From an uncultured Bacteroidales bacterium (lineage in GTDB: Bacteria > Bacteroidota > Bacteroidia > Bacteroidales > UBA932): a stretch of 64,000 nt of DNA. This document shows, piece after piece, positions 44,153 to 53,796 of the stretch. Both the position numbers and the translations under genes were made by a program. Position 1 is the stretch's first letter. Every line of letters begins with the position of its first letter. The notes under the pieces were generated by a model, which made no database searches, had not been told where the DNA came from, and saw nothing but the letters and a program-made list of their open reading frames with translations. Where the stretch lies: positions 62,001-126,000 of the forward strand of contig CASEOO010000030.1 of NCBI GenBank assembly GCA_949289565.1, given 5' to 3'.

Positions 44153-45619
44153 TCAATTGAAATATCTACGCTCGTGGCGCACCAGGGCGATGAAGATGAA
44201 CAGCATCACTGTAAAGGCCCAGAGCGATGAACCCCCGTAGCTGATAAACGGCAGAGGTATGCCTATCACCGGCATAATCCCTATTGTCATGCCGATATTG
44301 ATGAACAGATGCATGAAGATGCAGCTTGCTGTGCAGTAGCCGTATATCCTTGTGAAATTCTCCCGGCTGCGTTCAGCGTCCTGCATCACCCGCCATATCA
44401 GAAATGCGTAAATCAGTATCGTGACGGCGCTTCCGATGAATCCCCATTCCTCGCCTATAGTGCAGAAAATAAAGTCTGTGCTCTGTTCCGGAACAAATCC
44501 GTATGTGGTCTGAGTCCCTTTCAGGAAACCTTTTCCTGTCAGTCCGCCAGAGCCTATAGCTATCATGGACTGGTTCACATTGTAGCCCACTCCTGCCGGG
44601 TCGTCTTTCAGTCCCAGAAGCACCTCGATACGTTTCCTCTGATGGTCCTGGAGCACATCGTGAAAGATGAAATCTACGGAGAACACCAGCAGAAGCCCGG
44701 CAATGAAGGCCGCTATCGACATCCATTTGAAAGTGCTCCTTTCACGGAATGCCCTGACAGCGAAATAGGGTAGTGAAAGCAAGCCGGCGCCCGCCAGAAA
44801 ATATTCGAGACGGGCAGTCCTCAGGAAAGAATCCTCTGCGGCATGGGTGATGGCCGCCAGCCTTTCCAGCCCCCATGGAAGCACAGCCAGCACAGCCGCC
44901 GCCGGAAGCATAATTATCAGCCATTTCCGTATCTTTCCATGATACATGCTGCTGCAAAGAGTCGTCAGGACCATCAGCGCCAGAATAGAATACCAGGGTG
45001 ACAATGTCAATGTCAGTATGAACAGCAGGATGGCTGCGCCAATCATGAAAAGAATCCATCCCGACAGTCCTTCCCTGTACAGCATGAAAATGAATCCGAC
45101 GTATACCAGCGCCGACCCTGTCTCGCTCTGTGCCACTATTATTGCCATAGGCACAAGGATGATGGCGGCAGTCATTATGAAATTTCTGGCATTGCTGAGC
45201 TTGAACCCGTATTGGCTCATGACGGAGGCCAGCATCAGAGACGTAGCTATTTTAGACACTTCAGCTGGCTGGAAGCGGACAGGCCCGAATTCGAACCATG
45301 AGCGGGAGCCTTTGACTTCCACGCCCAGAAAAATCACAGCGGCGAGCAATGCAATGGTGGCCAGATAAATCGGCAGAGAAAAGCTTTCGTACACCTGCGG
45401 GCTGATTACGAACAATATCAGCCCTGCCAGCGAGAATGCTGTCATCATCCATACGAACTGCTTGCCGCTCCGGGTGGTGAAGTCGAATATGGATGCAGGC
45501 TCAGCAGACTGTACTGAAGCATATATGTTTATCCAGCCGATGAACACCAGCAGCAGGTAGCAGATGATAAGCGGCCAGTCGAGTGTTTCTTTTAATCCTC
45601 TTCCTCTGAATCTTTCCAT
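44153..45619 (-). CDS. rodA: Rod shape-determining protein RodA
   Basis: SEDS-family peptidoglycan glycosyltransferase that works with PBP2 in cell elongation. Length 488 residues with about ten hydrophobic segments. SEDS marks: KGSRSWFEFGPVRFQPAEVSK near 105, AQSETGSALVY near 160, and PFISYGGSSLW near 465. It lies 42 bp after the PBP2 gene and ends the mre operon. A middle insert of about 60-70 residues (AVLPWGLERLAAITHAA) makes it longer than E. coli RodA, which is common in Bacteroidota. Confidence 0.96.
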   Translation of the reverse strand: MERFRGRGLKETLDWPLIICYLLLVFIGWINIYASVQSAEPASIFDFTTRSGKQFVWMMTAFSLAGLILFVISPQVYESFSLPIYLATIALLAAVIFLGVEVKGSRSWFEFGPVRFQPAEVSKIATSLMLASVMSQYGFKLSNARNFIMTAAIILVPMAIIVAQSETGSALVYVGFIFMLYREGLSGWILFMIGAAILLFILTLTLSPWYSILALMVLTTLCSSMYHGKIRKWLIIMLPAAAVLAVLPWGLERLAAITHAAEDSFLRTARLEYFLAGAGLLSLPYFAVRAFRERSTFKWMSIAAFIAGLLLVFSVDFIFHDVLQDHQRKRIEVLLGLKDDPAGVGYNVNQSMIAIGSGGLTGKGFLKGTQTTYGFVPEQSTDFIFCTIGEEWGFIGSAVTILIYAFLIWRVMQDAERSRENFTRIYGYCTASCIFMHLFINIGMTIGIMPVIGIPLPFISYGGSSLWAFTVMLFIFIALVRHERRYFN

Positions 45620-45661
45620 TGCAATCCATTCAATCTGCCGGAAACAGCCCGGCCATTGATT

Positions 45662-47494
45662 CTAATCAGTTTTGACTTTGTCCAGAAGGTTGCCCTCCAT
45701 GATGCGCTGTTCCAGAGCCGGCCTGGTGATTTCTCCTGTCAGGTATTTTTCTACCAGCAGAGAGGCGATAGGGGCGGCCCATCTTGCTCCGAAGGAGCCG
45801 TTTTCAACATATGCGGCTACTGCGATTTTAGGGTCGTCTTTAGGCGCAAAGCATATGAATACTGAGTTGTCGTCTCCGCGCGGATTCTGGGCCGTGCCGG
45901 TCTTTCCGCAGATATCCAGGCCTTTCACGGCCGCAATTGACGCAGTGCCTCCTGATTCATATCCGCTGTTCACGGCCCTGTACATGCCTTCGATTACTTC
46001 AGGGAACCATGTGGTGTCCACCATTGTGTACTGCTTCTGCTTGTATTCAGGGCCTATAGTTATGCCTTCAGAATCCTTGATCAGGTGAGGAATGTAGTAG
46101 AACCCTCTGTTTGCAATGGTTGCGCAGAGGTTCGCCAGGTGCAGCGGAGTGCATCCTATCTCTCCTTGCCCGATGGCCAGGGAGATGACATTGGTGGCTT
46201 TCCACCTTCCCTCTCCGTAGACCTTGTCATAATATTTCGAATCCGGTATGAAACCTCCAAGTTCTGACGGAAAGTCGCTTCCAAGTTTTTTCCCGAAACC
46301 GAAACTCTGTACATATTCATGCCAGACATCCATGGCCTCTGCCGTGGAACCGTATTTGGGATTTTCAAGAATCCCTCTGAGGACATAGCAGTAATATGCA
46401 TTGCAGGACATCATGATGGATTCCTCAAAATCCAGGGGAGAGCGATGGTCATGGCAGCCCATTTTATTTCTGCCGAAATAATATCCCATATGGCAGGGAT
46501 ATTCAGTTTCAGGGGTGAACACCCCTTCCTGGAGTCCTATCAGGCCGTTCACCAGTTTGAATACAGAGCCTGGAGGGTAGGCGGACTGCACGGCCCTGTT
46601 GAACATAGGCTTGTAGGGGTTCGCCAGTATTTCATTGTAGTGCGAGCCTATGTCTGCGAGCATTTCCACATCTATGCCGGGGCTTGACACGAGCGTCAGG
46701 ATTTCCCCGGTTGAAGGTTCTATGGCCACCAAGCTTCCCACCTTGTTCTGCATCAGCAGCTGTCCGTAGTGCTGCAACTCGGCATCTATGGCCGTAGTGA
46801 TGTCTTTTCCCGGCACAGCTTCCTTGTCCATTTCCCCGTCTCTGTAGCGGCTTTCGATTTTGTTGTGCGAGTTCCTCAGGTATATATTGTAGCCTTTTTC
46901 ACCTTTCAGGTATTCCTCGCATGTCGCTTCTATGCCAGTCTTTCCTGCGTAGTCTCCGGCGCTGTACCCTTCGTGGGTTTTGAGAAAGTCTGCATCGACT
47001 TCAGATACATATCCCAGCAGATTGCCTCCTGCATTGTATGGATATTCCCTGATGCTTCTTGCCTGTCCACGGAAACCTGGGAAATTGTATGCTGTCTCGG
47101 CGAATTTCATATAGCGTTCAGGCGTCAGCTGCTTGAGCATCACTACAGACTGGTATCCTATTCTTCTCCGGTTCCTGTAGTATTCCTGCATTTTCTCTCT
47201 GACGAAGTCCGGGCTGATATCCAGAGCTTTGCACAGGGCCGCTGTGTCGAATGCTTCCACTTCTTTCGGCGTGACCAGAAGGTCATAGGCTATCTTGTTG
47301 CCTACAAGTATCTTTCCGTTCCTGTCATCTATGATTCCGCGAGGCGGATATATGATGGAGTAGACCATGGAGTTGTTGCTGGCGTCCGTCTTGTACGATT
47401 CATCCACTATCTGGATGACAAAAAGCCGCGCCAGGATTATCATTATGGCCACAGCCAATCCTATTCTGAGCTTGTTCGGCTTGTCCAGCTTCAT
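45662..47494 (-). CDS. mrdA: Penicillin-binding protein 2
   Basis: Elongation transpeptidase, 610 residues. A single N-terminal membrane helix (LRIGLAVAIMIILARLFVIQI), a PBP dimerisation domain, then the transpeptidase domain with SxxK as SVFK at S310, SxN as SCN near 365 and KTGTAQ near 530. It overlaps mreD by 4 bp (ATGA), so the two are translationally coupled. Partner of RodA downstream; target of beta-lactams such as mecillinam. Confidence 0.96.
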   Translation of the reverse strand: MKLDKPNKLRIGLAVAIMIILARLFVIQIVDESYKTDASNNSMVYSIIYPPRGIIDDRNGKILVGNKIAYDLLVTPKEVEAFDTAALCKALDISPDFVREKMQEYYRNRRRIGYQSVVMLKQLTPERYMKFAETAYNFPGFRGQARSIREYPYNAGGNLLGYVSEVDADFLKTHEGYSAGDYAGKTGIEATCEEYLKGEKGYNIYLRNSHNKIESRYRDGEMDKEAVPGKDITTAIDAELQHYGQLLMQNKVGSLVAIEPSTGEILTLVSSPGIDVEMLADIGSHYNEILANPYKPMFNRAVQSAYPPGSVFKLVNGLIGLQEGVFTPETEYPCHMGYYFGRNKMGCHDHRSPLDFEESIMMSCNAYYCYVLRGILENPKYGSTAEAMDVWHEYVQSFGFGKKLGSDFPSELGGFIPDSKYYDKVYGEGRWKATNVISLAIGQGEIGCTPLHLANLCATIANRGFYYIPHLIKDSEGITIGPEYKQKQYTMVDTTWFPEVIEGMYRAVNSGYESGGTASIAAVKGLDICGKTGTAQNPRGDDNSVFICFAPKDDPKIAVAAYVENGSFGARWAAPIASLLVEKYLTGEITRPALEQRIMEGNLLDKVKTD

Positions 47495-48018
47495 CTCCAG
47501 CCCTCCTGTCTCTCACCGGATGTGAGCATGTTGACTACAGGGATTGAAAGAAGGAAGCCGCAGAGCAGCGAAGCCGCAAACCTGGCCAGATTGAAAAGGA
47601 AGGTTCTCGCCCCGGCTCCGTCGATAATTATGTAGACGGACAGGAAAATGGCCTGGCATACGAGTATGGCCGCAGATATTTTGGGAAAGCCGTTCTTTTT
47701 GATGGAAAAGCCGTCTCCCCGTTCTGAATGCTCTTTGCCGAAGAGAAGCCTCACAAGGATGTTTCTGACAAATGCCACAGGGACCAGCGCGGCCATGTTG
47801 AGCCCGATGACGCCTTCTGCAAGCCAGTCTACAGCAAGTCCGGACACAGCCGCTATAAGCATGAGCACTATGGCAGGAATGCCGGGAGGCAGGCAAAGAA
47901 CTATGGCCGGCAATATCGACAGCATGACATATGGCCCTGAATTTATGAAATTGCAGATAAGAATCTGGCCTGTCAGCAGCAGTATGTACATCAGGGTGAA
48001 ATTCTGGCTAGTCTTCAT
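47491..48018 (-). CDS. mreD: Rod shape-determining protein MreD
   Basis: Small membrane protein, 175 residues with five or six hydrophobic segments, weakly conserved in sequence. The call rests on size, membrane topology and its place between mreC (11-bp overlap) and mrdA (4-bp overlap). Confidence 0.88.
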   Translation of the reverse strand: MKTSQNFTLMYILLLTGQILICNFINSGPYVMLSILPAIVLCLPPGIPAIVLMLIAAVSGLAVDWLAEGVIGLNMAALVPVAFVRNILVRLLFGKEHSERGDGFSIKKNGFPKISAAILVCQAIFLSVYIIIDGAGARTFLFNLARFAASLLCGFLLSIPVVNMLTSGERQEGWR

Positions 48019-48832
48019 CTTCCACCTCCAGTTCTTCTATTTCAGTGTCATCTGTATTGTTCACGACTGTCACGTATCTGATAGCGCTGAAGTCAGAGAA
48101 CAGCGTCACCTTGACATCGTATGTGGAGCCGTTGACCACAGAGGCCTCGCCTGTTATGCCGAGAGGTATGTCTGCGGGAAAAATGGATGAAAACCCGCTG
48201 GTGTAGACAGTGTCGCCTTCGTTGATATGGATATGCTGCGGAATTTCCTTGAGGATGGCCCCGTTGCTTGTGACCCCGTTCCATATCAGTTCTCCCGCAG
48301 GCCCTTCTTTCCCTATGCGTGCGCTCACTGTCATCCCGGTATTTTTGAATGACCGGGCATATGAATAATGTTTTCCGACAGCGTCTATGATTCCGGCAAC
48401 TCCATTTTCTGTGATGACCCCGGAGAGTTTTTCTATTCCGTCTTCCGAGCCTTTGTCCAGAATGAGATAGTTGTGCTGCTTGTTATTGCTGACCTTTACG
48501 GCTTCCGCATGCAGATACCTGAATCCGCCTACGACATTCCTCGCGCTGTCTTCGGCTATTTCCTTCCCGGTGGAGGCGCAGTATTCCCTGATGACATTTC
48601 TAAGCCGGTAGTTTTCTTCAGCCAGGGCCGCGTTCTGTTTCCGCAGGGAAAAATAGTCCCTGATGCTTTCAGTTCCTCCCCAGACTGCGCCTTGGAATGC
48701 ATGGATTCCCTTGGAAAGCCATATATCCTGCATCGGGCCGTCATGTTTAAGCATGACCAATGCAGCCGCTTCGAGAAGAATGAAGACAGCTGCATTGAAT
48801 ATGATTCTGAATATGTTTCCGCCCCTGGACAT
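48008..48832 (-). CDS. mreC: Rod shape-determining protein MreC
   Basis: Length 274 residues: an N-terminal membrane helix (IIFNAAVFILLEAAALVML), a coiled coil around residues 58-90 (RKQNAALAEENYRLRN), then the periplasmic beta-rich MreC domain with NYLILDKGSEDGIE and GVITENGVAGIID near 130-150. It links MreB inside to PBP2 outside. The stop/start junction with mreB has a 1-bp gap. Confidence 0.95.
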   Translation of the reverse strand: MSRGGNIFRIIFNAAVFILLEAAALVMLKHDGPMQDIWLSKGIHAFQGAVWGGTESIRDYFSLRKQNAALAEENYRLRNVIREYCASTGKEIAEDSARNVVGGFRYLHAEAVKVSNNKQHNYLILDKGSEDGIEKLSGVITENGVAGIIDAVGKHYSYARSFKNTGMTVSARIGKEGPAGELIWNGVTSNGAILKEIPQHIHINEGDTVYTSGFSSIFPADIPLGITGEASVVNGSTYDVKVTLFSDFSAIRYVTVVNNTDDTEIEELEVEDED

Positions 48833-48833
48833 C

Positions 48834-49856
48834 CTATCTCATCAGGAACGGGTATCTGTCAGTATGCTTGAGAGCCAGGCATGTGCCTCTGGCCACTGCC
48901 CTGAGCGGATCTTCCGCAACGTGGAACGGAATGTTCACCTTCTCGGAAAGCCTCTTGTCCAGGCCTCTCAGAAGCGCTCCTCCGCCTGAAAGGTATATGC
49001 CGCTTTCCACAATGTCTGAATATAGCTCAGGAGGAGTCTGCTCCAGAACATGAAGGACGGCCGCCTCTATCCTGGCTATGGACTTGTCCAGACAGTGGGC
49101 TACTTCCTGATATGTGATCGTGGCGTCAACAGGATGGGCAGTCATAAGGTTAGGACCTCTCACGAGCATCGGCTCCGGCTCGACATCCAGGTCTGTAATG
49201 ACTGAGCCTACGGCAATCTTAATTTTTTCGGCCGTGATTTCCCCGACCTTTATGTTGTGCTGCTGCTTCATGTAATACTGGATGTCGCTTGTGAACACGT
49301 CGCCTGCCACCTTGATGCTGTTCTGCTGTACAATGCCTCCCAGCGAGATGACAGCGATTTCTGTGGTGCCGCCTCCTATGTCCACCACCATATTTCCTTT
49401 CGGCGCTTCTACATCCATTCCGATACCCAGAGCCGCGGCCATAGGCTCGAAAATAAGGTATACATCACGTCCTCCTGCATGTTCGGCAGAATCTCGCACT
49501 GCGCGGATTTCCACTTCTGTACTTCCGGACGGGATGCCGACCACGATTTTCAGGTTCGGGGTGAAGATAGACCGCCTGCGGCTGTTCACTTCCTTTATGA
49601 ATCCGCGGATCATCAGCTCAGCCGCATTGAAGTCGGCAATCACTCCATCTTTCAGCGGCCTGATGGTCTTGATGCTTGGATTCACCTTTTCATGCATCAG
49701 CTTGGCTTTCTGTCCAAGGGCGATCGGCTTGCCTGTGTTATTGTCGATGGCTATGATGCTGGGCTCGTCCAGAACGATCTCGTCATTCTGGAAAATCACC
49801 GTGTTTGCGGTGCCCAGGTCCATGGCCAGTTCTTGTGTCAAGAAAGAAAAACCCAT
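48834..49856 (-). CDS. mreB: Rod shape-determining actin homologue MreB
   Basis: The ATG at 49856 gives 340 residues; a TTG three codons upstream is weaker. Actin-fold phosphate motifs: AMDLGTANTVIF near the N-terminus, DIGGGTTEIAVIS near 165 and LSGGGALLRGLD near 290. It forms membrane filaments that guide wall synthesis. First gene of the mreB-mreC-mreD-mrdA-rodA operon. Confidence 0.97.
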   Translation of the reverse strand: MGFSFLTQELAMDLGTANTVIFQNDEIVLDEPSIIAIDNNTGKPIALGQKAKLMHEKVNPSIKTIRPLKDGVIADFNAAELMIRGFIKEVNSRRRSIFTPNLKIVVGIPSGSTEVEIRAVRDSAEHAGGRDVYLIFEPMAAALGIGMDVEAPKGNMVVDIGGGTTEIAVISLGGIVQQNSIKVAGDVFTSDIQYYMKQQHNIKVGEITAEKIKIAVGSVITDLDVEPEPMLVRGPNLMTAHPVDATITYQEVAHCLDKSIARIEAAVLHVLEQTPPELYSDIVESGIYLSGGGALLRGLDKRLSEKVNIPFHVAEDPLRAVARGTCLALKHTDRYPFLMR

Positions 49857-49895
49857 TGTCGTCAATTATATTTTACTATGTAAACAAATAACTGC

Positions 49896-49903
49896 CAAAT
49901 TTA
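49896..49903 (-). promoter_or_regulatory. -7 promoter element for the mre operon
   Basis: CAAATTTA on the plus strand is TAAATTTG on the minus strand; leader of about 33 nt to the mreB ATG. Confidence 0.5.
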
Positions 49904-49937
49904 TGAAAAAAAACTCTTTTGTTAGTGCTAATTTCAG

Positions 49938-49945
49938 TATTTTTG
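49938..49945 (+). promoter_or_regulatory. -7 promoter element for ispD
   Basis: TATTTTTG matches TAnnTTTG, with TTTG at 49918 as a candidate -33 element. Leader of about 20 nt to ATG 49972. Confidence 0.55.
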
Positions 49946-49971
49946 AGCCATATAATTGAAAAAAACGTGAT

Positions 49972-50664
49972 ATGGGACGAGACAGATATCTGGTGCTGGT
50001 GGCTGGCGGCGGCGGCACGAGAATGGGAGGAAAGCTTCCCAAGCAATTTATGGAGATCTGCGGGAAAGCTGTGCTCCACCATACTTTGTCCAGATTTGTG
50101 TCAGCCTTGCCTGGCATCCGTGTGGTGACAGTCCTGCCGGATGAGTGGCGGGAAACATGGAAAGACTACTGTTGCGCCCGCAATGTGGCTTGCGCGCAGG
50201 TGCTGGTCTCCGGAGGCATCACCAGGTTTCATTCAGTGAAGAACGCTCTGTCGAAAATTCCGGACGGAGCTCTCGCTGCAGTCCATGACGGTGTCCGTCC
50301 GCTGGTCTCAGCCGAGATGCTTCACAGGCTTTTCACTGCGGCAGAAGACTGCCCTGCGGTGGTGCCAGTAGTTCCTGTTGTGGATACATTGAAAGTTCTG
50401 AAAAAGACAGATGCTTCCGGCCTGTCTCCGGTTCCTGGCGAGAAAGCTGACAGGAGCAGGCTGTTCGCGGCCCAGACTCCGCAGATATTCTGGTCGGAAA
50501 TTCTCAGGGAGGCGTACAGCCAGCCGTATTCCACTGAGTTCACGGACGATGCTTCTGTAGTGGAGAGCTATGGAGGCGAGATCAAATATCTGGAGGGCGA
50601 GAAATACAATATAAAGCTCACCACCCCTGACGACCTGGTGATAGCGGAAGCTCTCCTGAGATAG
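49972..50664 (+). CDS. ispD: 2-C-methyl-D-erythritol 4-phosphate cytidylyltransferase
   Basis: Second committed step of the MEP isoprenoid route. Length 230 residues. N-terminal VLVAGGGGTRMGGKLPKQFMEI, the nucleotide-binding loop with its conserved Arg and Lys; VHDGVRPLVS near 103; and TDDASVVE near 185, with the family end KLTTPDDLVIAEALL. Together with ispE at 8602 it shows that this organism uses the MEP route. Converges with the Lrp-type gene. Confidence 0.95.
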   Translation: MGRDRYLVLVAGGGGTRMGGKLPKQFMEICGKAVLHHTLSRFVSALPGIRVVTVLPDEWRETWKDYCCARNVACAQVLVSGGITRFHSVKNALSKIPDGALAAVHDGVRPLVSAEMLHRLFTAAEDCPAVVPVVPVVDTLKVLKKTDASGLSPVPGEKADRSRLFAAQTPQIFWSEILREAYSQPYSTEFTDDASVVESYGGEIKYLEGEKYNIKLTTPDDLVIAEALLR

Positions 50665-50676
50665 AAGGCTTCCAGG

Positions 50677-51195
50677 CTATTCTTCAGCGCTCTGCACCTT
50701 CCTTATGTTGGCTGAGAAGCTGGTGTTTTGGTATTCTTTGACCCATACCTGGCGTTCTATCGCCTGGTCGAGGGAAATCTGTGTCTCAGTCGACTGCACG
50801 TATGGTATCTTCTGTATGGTGTTCACCAGAATCTCCATCAGATGGTCGTGGTTGAAGCAGTATATTTTCAGAAGCAGGGCGTATTTCCCTGTTACGAAAT
50901 GGCATTCTACTATTTCGGATATTTTTTTGAAAGATTCTATGACCTCCGGATATCTATTTGATTCAGACAGGGATACGCTCACAAAAGCGCATACGTTCAG
51001 TCCTAAGGCCTGCGGCTTGACCAGCAGTCTTGAACCTGTGATGACCCCGTTTGCCTCCAGTCTTTTCACTCTTTGATGTATGGCGGCCCCTGAGACCCCG
51101 CACTCACGTGCGATTTCCAGGAAAGGCATTCTGGCATTTTTGACCAGGAATGACAAGATTTTCTGATCGATTTGATCGATGTGATAGCTGTGCAT
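50677..51195 (-). CDS. Lrp/AsnC family transcriptional regulator
   Basis: The ATG at 51195 gives 172 residues; the upstream in-frame extension is not needed. An N-terminal winged HTH (IDQKILSFLVKNARMPFLEI, then GVSGAAIHQRVKRLEANGVI) is followed by the RAM effector domain (VCAFVSVSL...VIESFKKISEIVECHFVTGKY). Such regulators sense amino acids and often control metabolism or their own gene. The palindrome at 51248 lies about 55-90 bp upstream and could be its operator, though it also fits a topA terminator. Confidence 0.93.
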   Translation of the reverse strand: MHSYHIDQIDQKILSFLVKNARMPFLEIARECGVSGAAIHQRVKRLEANGVITGSRLLVKPQALGLNVCAFVSVSLSESNRYPEVIESFKKISEIVECHFVTGKYALLLKIYCFNHDHLMEILVNTIQKIPYVQSTETQISLDQAIERQVWVKEYQNTSFSANIRKVQSAEE

Positions 51196-51247
51196 TGTAA
51201 TAATCCTTAATAAATCTGTCGCGAAGTTATAACAAATTTTTAATAAA

Positions 51248-51287
51248 TTGGCGCAAATCTGATAAAGTTTTATCTGATTTGCGCCAA
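51248..51287 (-). terminator. Long hairpin between topA and the Lrp-type gene
   Basis: Arms of 19 nt (TTGGCGCAAATCTGATAAA and its near complement, one mismatch) with a 2-nt loop. On the minus strand it follows the topA stop by about 30 bp and is then followed by TTTATTAAAAATTT, so a terminator is likely. Its symmetry and place also allow an operator. Confidence 0.6.
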
Positions 51288-51318
51288 TAATCGGCATTTA
51301 AATTACAAATTGTAATAT

Positions 51319-53640
51319 TTACTTCCTGGCAGAGCTCTTTTTCCTCCTGCCTCTTCCTGTCGGAGCTCCTTCTTCTATGATTTTTTTGCAGTCCTCTTCT
51401 GTCAGACTTCCGGCATCTGTGCCTTTAGGTATCCTGTAATTGTTCCCGTCGAACTTGATATATGGCCCGTAGCTGCCTGCCAATACCTGGATTCCGCTTT
51501 CTGTGAAGTCTGCAATGATCTGTTTCTCTGGCTTCGAGTCCGCCTTTGCGATGATTTCTATGCATTGCTCCAGGGTCACATTGACAGGGTCTGTGCCGCG
51601 TGGCAGGGAGACATTCTTGTCCCCGTATTTGAGGTATGGCCCGAAGCGCCCTTTCGTGGCGATGATGTCGGTACCTTCATACTGGCCTACGGTGCGCGGC
51701 AGACTGAAAAGCTTGAGAGCCTCTTCCAGGGTGATGCTCTCTATGAGCTGTCCCGGGCCAAGGCTTGCATATTGCTTCTTGTCACCCTCGCCTTTCTGGA
51801 TATACGGGCCGTATTGTCCGTATTTCGCTATGAGAGGCTGGCCGTCTGCCGGGTCCACTCCCAGTTCTTTGCTCACGTGGCTGTATTCTTTGCTGTTCAG
51901 AGTTTCTTCCACTTTTTTATGGAACGGAGCGTAGAATTCTGATATCAGGCTTTCCCATTTTTTGTCCCCGGAAGCTATCTGGTCGAACTCTTTTTCTACA
52001 TTCGCAGTGAAGCCGTAGTCCAGGATGGCTCCGAACTTGTCGACCAGGAAGTCAGTGACTATCATGCCGACTTCCTGCGGGAGAAGCCGCCCTTTCTCTG
52101 CACCTGCAGTCTCTGTCCTGGATATTTCCGCTATTGCCCCGTTTTTCAGCACATAGTCCGTGACAGGGATCTTCTCCCCAGGCTTGTCACCTTTTATTAT
52201 ATAGCCGCGCCCGGTGGTGAGCGTCGATATCGTCGGTGCGTATGTGGAAGGCCTGCCGATGCCTAGCTCCTCCAGTTTATTGACGAGGGAGGCTTCTGAA
52301 TATCTGGCCGGGGGCGCCGTGAATTTGCAGCTGGCTGTGATGCCGTTCTCTTCCATGGCCTCTCCTGTCTTGAGTTCAGGGAGAATTACTTCCTCGCTGT
52401 CCTGTTTCTCGTCTTCATAGCCTTCGATATACAGCTTGAGGAAGCCGTCGAAAAGCACTTCTGTCGACTGTGTGGTGAAAAGTTCGGTGAATTTGTCAGA
52501 GCTTATCTTGATGTTGGTCCGGAGAAGCCTGGCGTCAGCCATTTGCGAGGCAACGGTCCGTTTCCAGATAAGTTCGTACAGCTTCTTCTCCTGCTGAGTG
52601 CCCGGGATCTCTGTATTGTTTATGAAGGTAGGCCTGATCGCTTCATGGGCTTCCTGCGCTCCTTTGCTTTTGGTCTTGTACTGGCGTGGCTTTGAATATT
52701 CCTCTCCGAAATTTCCGGTTATATATTCTTTTGCGCTGTTGACTGCCAGAGACGCCATGTGCGTGGAGTCGGTACGCATATAGGTGATATATCCTGACTC
52801 ATACAGCTTTTGGGCAATGCTCATGGTCTGGCTTACAGAGAATCTCAGCTTTCTAGCCGCTTCCTGCTGCAGCGATGAAGTGGTGAACGGCGCGGCCGGT
52901 GTCCTGCTTCCTTCTTTTTTGTCTATGCCGCTGATTTTGAATGAAGCTCCTATGCATTTCTTCAGAAAAGCTTTGGCCTCCCCGGCTGTCTTGAACTTGG
53001 TGTCCAGCGATGCTTTCACTTTTACATTGGCCGGCAGGCCAGCCGGATGGAAGATGGCTTCGACCTTGTAAAACTGCTCTTTCTGAAATCCGATGATCTC
53101 TTTTTCCCTGTCTACTACCAGCCTGAGGGCTACGGACTGCACGCGTCCGGCGGAAAGCTTCGGCTGTATCTTCCTCCACAGCACCGGAGAAAGTTCGAAT
53201 CCTACCAGCCTGTCCAGCACCCGTCTGGCTTGCTGAGCGTCTACCAGGTCCATGTCTATGTCCCGTGGGTTTTTTATCGCATTCAGGATGGCGTCTTTGG
53301 TGATTTCATGGAAGACTATCCTTCTGGTGTTTTCCTTGGCCAGGCCGAGAGTCTCGAAAAGATGCCAGGATATCGCCTCTCCTTCACGGTCCTCATCGGA
53401 TGCAAGCCACACCGTGGAAGCGGACTGGGCGGCCTTTTTCAGGTCTGCAACTATCGCTTTCTTGTCAGACGGTATCTCGTATTCAGGCTTGAACCCGTGC
53501 TCGATGTCGATGCTCAGCCTGCTCTTGCTGAGGTCTCTGATGTGGCCCTTGCTGGATTTTACATTGAAATCCTTTCCCAGAAATTTCTGTATGGTCTTGG
53601 CCTTTTCAGGAGACTCGACGATTACTAGATTTTCTTCCAT
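51319..53640 (-). CDS. topA: DNA topoisomerase I
   Basis: Type IA topoisomerase that relaxes negative supercoils. Length 773 residues. TOPRIM domain from the start (VESPEKAKTIQKFLG, then ASDEDREGEAISWHL); active-site tyrosine Y287 in YITYMRTDS. The C-terminus has at least three glycine/tyrosine repeats (KYGQYGPYIQ, RFGPYLKYG, SYGPYIKF) in place of cysteine zinc fingers, then a basic tail (GRGRRKKSSARK). Usual Bacteroidota form. It has a leader hairpin at 53668. Confidence 0.97.
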   Translation of the reverse strand: MEENLVIVESPEKAKTIQKFLGKDFNVKSSKGHIRDLSKSRLSIDIEHGFKPEYEIPSDKKAIVADLKKAAQSASTVWLASDEDREGEAISWHLFETLGLAKENTRRIVFHEITKDAILNAIKNPRDIDMDLVDAQQARRVLDRLVGFELSPVLWRKIQPKLSAGRVQSVALRLVVDREKEIIGFQKEQFYKVEAIFHPAGLPANVKVKASLDTKFKTAGEAKAFLKKCIGASFKISGIDKKEGSRTPAAPFTTSSLQQEAARKLRFSVSQTMSIAQKLYESGYITYMRTDSTHMASLAVNSAKEYITGNFGEEYSKPRQYKTKSKGAQEAHEAIRPTFINNTEIPGTQQEKKLYELIWKRTVASQMADARLLRTNIKISSDKFTELFTTQSTEVLFDGFLKLYIEGYEDEKQDSEEVILPELKTGEAMEENGITASCKFTAPPARYSEASLVNKLEELGIGRPSTYAPTISTLTTGRGYIIKGDKPGEKIPVTDYVLKNGAIAEISRTETAGAEKGRLLPQEVGMIVTDFLVDKFGAILDYGFTANVEKEFDQIASGDKKWESLISEFYAPFHKKVEETLNSKEYSHVSKELGVDPADGQPLIAKYGQYGPYIQKGEGDKKQYASLGPGQLIESITLEEALKLFSLPRTVGQYEGTDIIATKGRFGPYLKYGDKNVSLPRGTDPVNVTLEQCIEIIAKADSKPEKQIIADFTESGIQVLAGSYGPYIKFDGNNYRIPKGTDAGSLTEEDCKKIIEEGAPTGRGRRKKSSARK

Positions 53641-53667
53641 GACTTTTTCTTTTCAATAAGTTTCGGG

Positions 53668-53687
53668 TGGACGGCCCGGCCCGTCCA
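53668..53687 (-). promoter_or_regulatory. Leader hairpin upstream of topA
   Basis: TGGACGG and CCGTCCA form a 7-bp GC-rich stem with a 6-nt loop, about 30 bp before the topA start. A weak -7 candidate (TTACTTTG on the minus strand, 53702-53709) lies just upstream, so the hairpin would be near the 5' end of the transcript. Function unknown. Confidence 0.35.
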
Positions 53688-53796
53688 ATGTTTTGAGCCT
53701 GCAAAGTAAAACACAAACTGTCTAATAATCAAATTTTTTTCAATCCTTCCGGCACATCTTCCGGGGTGCCTCCATGTTTCCCGGCTGAAAACACTT

